Positions 60,855-64,000 of a stretch of DNA of 64,000 nucleotides are shown here, in pieces. Each line of letters starts with the position of its first letter. The first letter of the stretch is position 1. The DNA is from DASVTR01 sp036382855. GTDB lineage: Bacteria > Acidobacteriota > Blastocatellia > Pyrinomonadales > Pyrinomonadaceae. The translations under genes were made by a program, and so were the position numbers. The notes below the pieces were generated by a model. The model was not told the origin of the DNA. It saw only the letters and a list, made by a program, of their open reading frames with translations, and ran no database searches. The stretch is from assembly GCA_036382855.1 (NCBI GenBank), contig DASVPO010000033.1, positions 186,001 to 250,000 of the forward strand. The letters are read 5' to 3'.

Positions 60855-60960
60855 CGCTTTTTCCTCCGTCAGGTTAATTATCGAAGCCCTAAACTTGATT
60901 GACCTTCCCTGTGCGCGTCTGTCGGCGAACCTTACTCCTGCGCTTTCTCGTCGGCAGTCT

Positions 60961-60974
60961 AATATTGAACATTC
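60961..60974. promoter_or_regulatory. Possible regulator site upstream of the unknown pair
   Basis: AATATTGAACATTC lies 107 bases before the start of the 429-residue gene. A similar AATATTGGACAATA occurs at 61863-61876, in the spacer upstream of the Crp/Fnr gene. The shared core is AATATTG-R-ACA. Confidence 0.3.
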
Positions 60975-61024
60975 GGAAAAATAATATTCGGGCGGGTATG
61001 AGCTTGCGGCGCGATTCGACTGAG

Positions 61025-61696
61025 TCAAGCCAGGTAGTCAGCGAGCTTTTGCCTGTTGATGATGATAAAGCCCGCCTCGCTCAATTCGATTAAACCGAGT
61101 TCTCTGAACTTGTTCATAAACTCGCTGATGCGCGGGCGCGTAGTTCCGACAATCTGTGATAGCTCCTCATGCGAGATTTTATGTTTGAGGCGTATTCTGG
61201 AGAGATGTTTCTCACCGAGTTTATCGCCCAGGCGTAACAGAGCTTTGCCCAGCCGACATTCGCTGTTAACGGTCATCAGATCAAGGATGGTTTGCTGCTG
61301 GTCTGCGATTCGCCGGGCCAGGTATTGAAGCGCTCCGCTCAAGATGGACTGTTTGCTCGCCACGTACTGTAAGAGTGCCGACAGAGTGATTCTGATGAGG
61401 ATTGTGTCCTCCATCGCCGTAGCTGTCTCTTGATAGTGGCCGCACCCGAAATAGGATTCGCCGAACAAGTCTCCTGCCGTGTGAATGCCGATTAAGCACT
61501 CTTTTCCATCCGGCGAAAGCATCACGATTTTTATTCGCCCGCTTTCAACGACGTAAACCATTCCGCCCTCATCTCCCGGCGTGTAAACATTACAATGCTT
61601 ACAAACTTTGCTTTTGCGCGCGGGCAGGTCTCCGAGCCGCAAAGACGTAAGGAGATGCTCCTTGAATAGTTCAGTGTGATGAGTCTGCTCAAACAT
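61025..61696 (-). CDS. Crp/Fnr-family transcriptional regulator
   Basis: 223 residues. The cyclic-nucleotide-binding-like beta roll covers about 35-140 (EGGMVYVVESGRIKIVMLS, HTAGDLFGESYFG), then the dimer helix (SGALQYLARRIADQQQTILD) and the winged helix-turn-helix (ISHEELSQIVGTTRPRISEF). The N-terminus has a CxxC (C32, C35) in KSKVCKHCNVYT, one pair too few for an Fnr iron-sulphur cluster; it could form a disulphide or bind metal. cAMP-binding residues are not clearly complete. It may control the unknown pair just downstream and itself. Confidence 0.9.
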   Translation of the reverse strand: MFEQTHHTELFKEHLLTSLRLGDLPARKSKVCKHCNVYTPGDEGGMVYVVESGRIKIVMLSPDGKECLIGIHTAGDLFGESYFGCGHYQETATAMEDTILIRITLSALLQYVASKQSILSGALQYLARRIADQQQTILDLMTVNSECRLGKALLRLGDKLGEKHLSRIRLKHKISHEELSQIVGTTRPRISEFMNKFRELGLIELSEAGFIIINRQKLADYLA

Positions 61697-61862
61697 TTTT
61701 GATAAATGTGAAGGTTTCTCATTTACAGCCGGGCGCGATGATTGAGCCGTCTAAATCGCTTATTCAATTTTGATAAGACCGATGAGGGCCGAGGCTTTGA
61801 CTTTAAGTGGGTAGCAAACGCCAACGCTTGAGCTTACATAAAACCACGATGCCGTGCTGTTC

Positions 61863-61877
61863 AATATTGGACAATAT
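61863..61877. promoter_or_regulatory. Inverted repeat upstream of the Crp/Fnr gene
   Basis: ATATTG-GA-CAATAT (61864-61877) is an exact inverted repeat with a 2-base centre, in the divergent spacer between the regulator and lnt. The same AATATTG-R-ACA core occurs before the unknown gene pair. Confidence 0.35.
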
Positions 61878-61981
61878 CAGACATCGAGTCGGACGATTGA
61901 TAAGAGACTTTCATTGCAAAGCCATTGCCTGCCGGTTACAGGCTTCTGGGTCTAGCTTTTTCTTTGCTACACTTTGCACGT

Positions 61982-63652
61982 ATGCAGGAGGCATTGTCTC
62001 TTGATGCGCCGGTTCGCTGGCGCTGGTTGAAGAGGTTGCGCGAGTGCGTGCGCGCGGCCGCTCCGACGCGCGCGGAGGCAGCGCTCTCCGTTCTCTCTGC
62101 GTCGCTGCTCATCCTTTCGTTTCCAGATTTCAATCTCTGGCCGCTCGCCTGGGTGGCGCTCGTGCCGCTCTTTGCGGCCGTCGCGCGCAGGCCGCAACAG
62201 GGACGCGCTTTCCTCTTGGGATGGATAACGGGCGTGCTCTTCTTCTACGGCTCGTGCTACTGGCTGACGCACGCGATGATTCGCTATGGCCGCATACCGT
62301 CGTGGGTCGCGTTTCTGGTGCTCGTTCCCGGCCCGCTCATCGTCGGCCTCTTCCCTGCGTTCTGTTCTTTAATGCTGTCGCGCGTCGTGGCGCGTTGGGG
62401 TGTGCTCGCGCTGCTGTTCGCGCCGCTGTTGTGGGTGGCGCTGGAATGGGCGCGGCTCGGCGTGACGGGCCAACTATGGAACGCCATCGGCTACTCGCAG
62501 GCTTACACGCCCGTGCTGATTCAAACCGCGCGCTGGGGCGGTGTCTACGCCGTCGGCTTTCTCATCGTCGCCGTCAACGCGGCGGTCGCCTATTCCATCT
62601 TACGAAGGACATCACGTGCAATGATGACGGCTGTCATTGTCATCATCTCGGTTGCCGTCGTCATTTACATCGCAGATGTTAACGCACGAAACGACGCGAC
62701 CGCGCAGCCGTCAGGCGAAGAGATGACGACCGTTGTCATCGCCGTGCAGCCGAATGTTCCGATGGACCCGGTTGAATCGCTCTCGGAGACGGAAGCGCTC
62801 AGAGAACGACACACTACTCTGAGCGAGGAGGCGCTTGGCGAGTGGGACAAAGCAAACGGTGCTGGCACAAGCGCAGAGATGCCGCGCGTCGTCATCTGGC
62901 CTGAGTCGCCTATGTATTTCGCTTACGGGCGCGATTCGGAGTTTCGTGATTTCGTCGCGGCGTTTGCACGTAAGAATCGCGTCTCCGTCATCTTCAATTC
63001 GCAGGAGCGTGCGCCTGCTGACGGCACGTATAACGCGGCGGTGATGGTAAATGAAGAGGGCCGACTCGTCGCACAGTATGATAAGATTCGCCTGCTGCCG
63101 TTTGGCGAGTATGTGCCGCTGCCGCGCTGGCTGCCGGGAGTGAGTTGGATTCCCGTGCTGGTTGCGGATTTTACGCCGGGGACGGATTACCCTCTGATGC
63201 CTCTGGGGCGAGCGCGAGCGGGAGTGTTCATCTGTTTCGAGTCGGCGTTTCCTTCAATCGCGCGCAGGTTCACGGCCGACGGAGCAGACGTGCTGATTAA
63301 CATCTCGAACGACGGCTATCTGGGCCAGACGCCTGTGATGCGGCAGCATCTTGCGAACGCAGTCTTTCGCGCCGTCGAGAATGCGCGCCCCGTCGCGCGC
63401 GTGACGAACACGGGTATCACCGCCTTTATCACTTCGCGCGGCGAAGTGGAGGATGCGACCGCAGGCTTTCAAACTGCCGCGCGCACATGGACGGTCAGGC
63501 CGGCGGGCAGCAGCCAGACTTTTTACACGCGGCGCGGCGACCTCTTCGTCGCCACCTGCGCCGTGCTCGGATTGCTGGTATTTGGAACGACGATTTTTAG
63601 AAAGCAGAAGACGGAAGCCAGCAGTCGGTCAGTAGAACAGAAAGAAGAGTAG
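61982..63652 (+). CDS. lnt: Apolipoprotein N-acyltransferase
   Basis: 556 residues from the ATG at 61982; in-frame upstream codons to 61925 lack support. Several N-terminal membrane segments (about 35-250) are followed by the periplasmic nitrilase domain with the catalytic triad: Glu in VVIWPESPMY, Lys in YDKIRLLPFGEYVP, Cys in GVFICFESAFPS. A last transmembrane helix near the C-terminus closes the chain. The enzyme adds the third acyl chain to lipoproteins, the final step after Lgt and Lsp, and implies a Gram-negative cell. Its length and order match the E. coli enzyme. A lone gene; the next is prfB. Confidence 0.95.
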   Translation: MQEALSLDAPVRWRWLKRLRECVRAAAPTRAEAALSVLSASLLILSFPDFNLWPLAWVALVPLFAAVARRPQQGRAFLLGWITGVLFFYGSCYWLTHAMIRYGRIPSWVAFLVLVPGPLIVGLFPAFCSLMLSRVVARWGVLALLFAPLLWVALEWARLGVTGQLWNAIGYSQAYTPVLIQTARWGGVYAVGFLIVAVNAAVAYSILRRTSRAMMTAVIVIISVAVVIYIADVNARNDATAQPSGEEMTTVVIAVQPNVPMDPVESLSETEALRERHTTLSEEALGEWDKANGAGTSAEMPRVVIWPESPMYFAYGRDSEFRDFVAAFARKNRVSVIFNSQERAPADGTYNAAVMVNEEGRLVAQYDKIRLLPFGEYVPLPRWLPGVSWIPVLVADFTPGTDYPLMPLGRARAGVFICFESAFPSIARRFTADGADVLINISNDGYLGQTPVMRQHLANAVFRAVENARPVARVTNTGITAFITSRGEVEDATAGFQTAARTWTVRPAGSSQTFYTRRGDLFVATCAVLGLLVFGTTIFRKQKTEASSRSVEQKEE

Positions 63653-63712
63653 CAACGGTTTCAGCCGTTACCTTCCGGCTTCTGATTTTCGGATACTGTT
63701 CGTGGAGGAATG

Positions 63713-64000
63713 ATGATAGAGACTTTATCAATGCAGGATTTGAGAGTTGCTTACGACGATTTGAAGACGCGTGTCGAGCAGCTCGGGAGGTTTCTTTGAT
63801 GTTGCTACGAAGCGCGAGGAATTGACGCGCATCGAGCGCGAGGCTTCGGCTGAAGATTTCTGGGCCGACCAGGAAGCGGCGCAGAAGCTCTTGCAGGAGC
63901 GCAGTCGTCTTGAGCGCACGATTACGCGGCAGGAGCAGTTTGAAAGCGAAGTCGCGGACGCCGCCGTGCTCTTTGAGTTTGCCGAAGAGGATGAAGAATC
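63713..64000 (+). CDS. prfB: Peptide chain release factor 2, partial, with programmed +1 frameshift
   Basis: The start is the ATG at 63713 (or 63710), just behind GGAGGA. The first frame reads MIETLSMQDLRVAYDDLKTR and ends at the in-frame TGA at 63797-63799. One base later the +1 frame goes on without a stop to the window end: DVATKREELTRIEREASAED, then FWADQEAAQKLL, the known N-terminal domain of RF2. The shift site has a Shine-Dalgarno-like GGGAGG three bases before CTT TGA, as in most bacterial prfB genes. RF2 ends translation at UAA and UGA, so the shift makes the gene respond to its own product. Cut by the window edge. Confidence 0.95.
63785..63800 (+). promoter_or_regulatory. Programmed +1 frameshift site of prfB
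   Basis: GGGAGG (63785-63790), TTT, then CTT TGA T. The ribosome slips one base on CTT when RF2 is scarce and reads on as Leu-Asp. The base after the stop is T where C is usual, which should make normal stopping slightly stronger. Confidence 0.9.

Noticed and set aside
60855..61028. 58-codon N-terminal extension of the 429-residue unknown protein
   Set aside because: GGAGG sits exactly before the ATG at 60854, and the extension covers the AATATTG motif region.

Overview
The window reads as a chromosome fragment of a GC-rich Gram-negative bacterium. Large secreted proteins (HYR/DUF11 and RCC1/DUF4214 types), CocE-like and amidohydrolase enzymes, an Rad52-type annealing protein, Lnt and many small Sec-exported proteins of unknown function together suggest an Acidobacteriota member, probably class Blastocatellia. 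That placement is inference from gene style, not from a marker gene. No rRNA, CRISPR array, insertion sequence or replication origin was seen. One tRNA (Glu, TTC) is present, with a decayed second copy 3.8 kb away.

Layout. 1-12273 (minus strand) is a secreted copper/haem block read from right to left: a 1658-residue multicopper oxidase-like protein, a lamin-tail-domain protein, a YVTN beta-propeller protein, a protein with two SCO copper-chaperone domains, a cytochrome c fused to a periplasmic binding domain, and the start of a SurA-like protein. 12921-17703 holds three surface or secreted proteins (a small Cys-rich one, a five-fold DUF5011-type repeat protein and a beta-helix protein). 18089-28716 is mixed housekeeping and metabolism: a TPR protein, an M15-like DUF5715 protein, an MFS exporter, an amidohydrolase, two zinc alcohol dehydrogenases with an SRPBCC protein, a methyltransferase and a DUF442-like phosphatase.

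29392-42440 (plus strand) is the most unusual part: nine closely spaced genes, none with an export signal. They encode an altered HAD domain fused to hemerythrin, a gluconate/glucose dehydrogenase gamma-alpha pair (subunit 3 and GMC flavoprotein), a GDPD-like protein without its catalytic residues but with a lectin-like tail, a nucleoside phosphorylase-like protein, a uracil-DNA-glycosylase-like domain fused to an amidohydrolase, a cytoplasmic subtilase, a genuine family 1 uracil-DNA glycosylase and a gamma-glutamylcyclotransferase-like protein. I know no described system with this composition. A convergent Rad52-type gene lies beside it.

43156-47009 looks like a small element at the tRNA-Glu gene: an intact tRNA, a CocE/NonD hydrolase, an AraC regulator, then a degenerate copy of the tRNA from the anticodon stem to the CCA end plus the same 3' flank. 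47099-49455 holds two overlapping glycosyltransferase genes. 49557-54521 is a giant secreted subtilase with a seven-bladed RCC1 propeller and DUF4214. 54753-58550 has secreted, TPR and NfeD-like proteins. 59177-61696 is an unknown two-gene unit beside a Crp/Fnr regulator. The right end carries lnt and the start of prfB with its programmed +1 frameshift.
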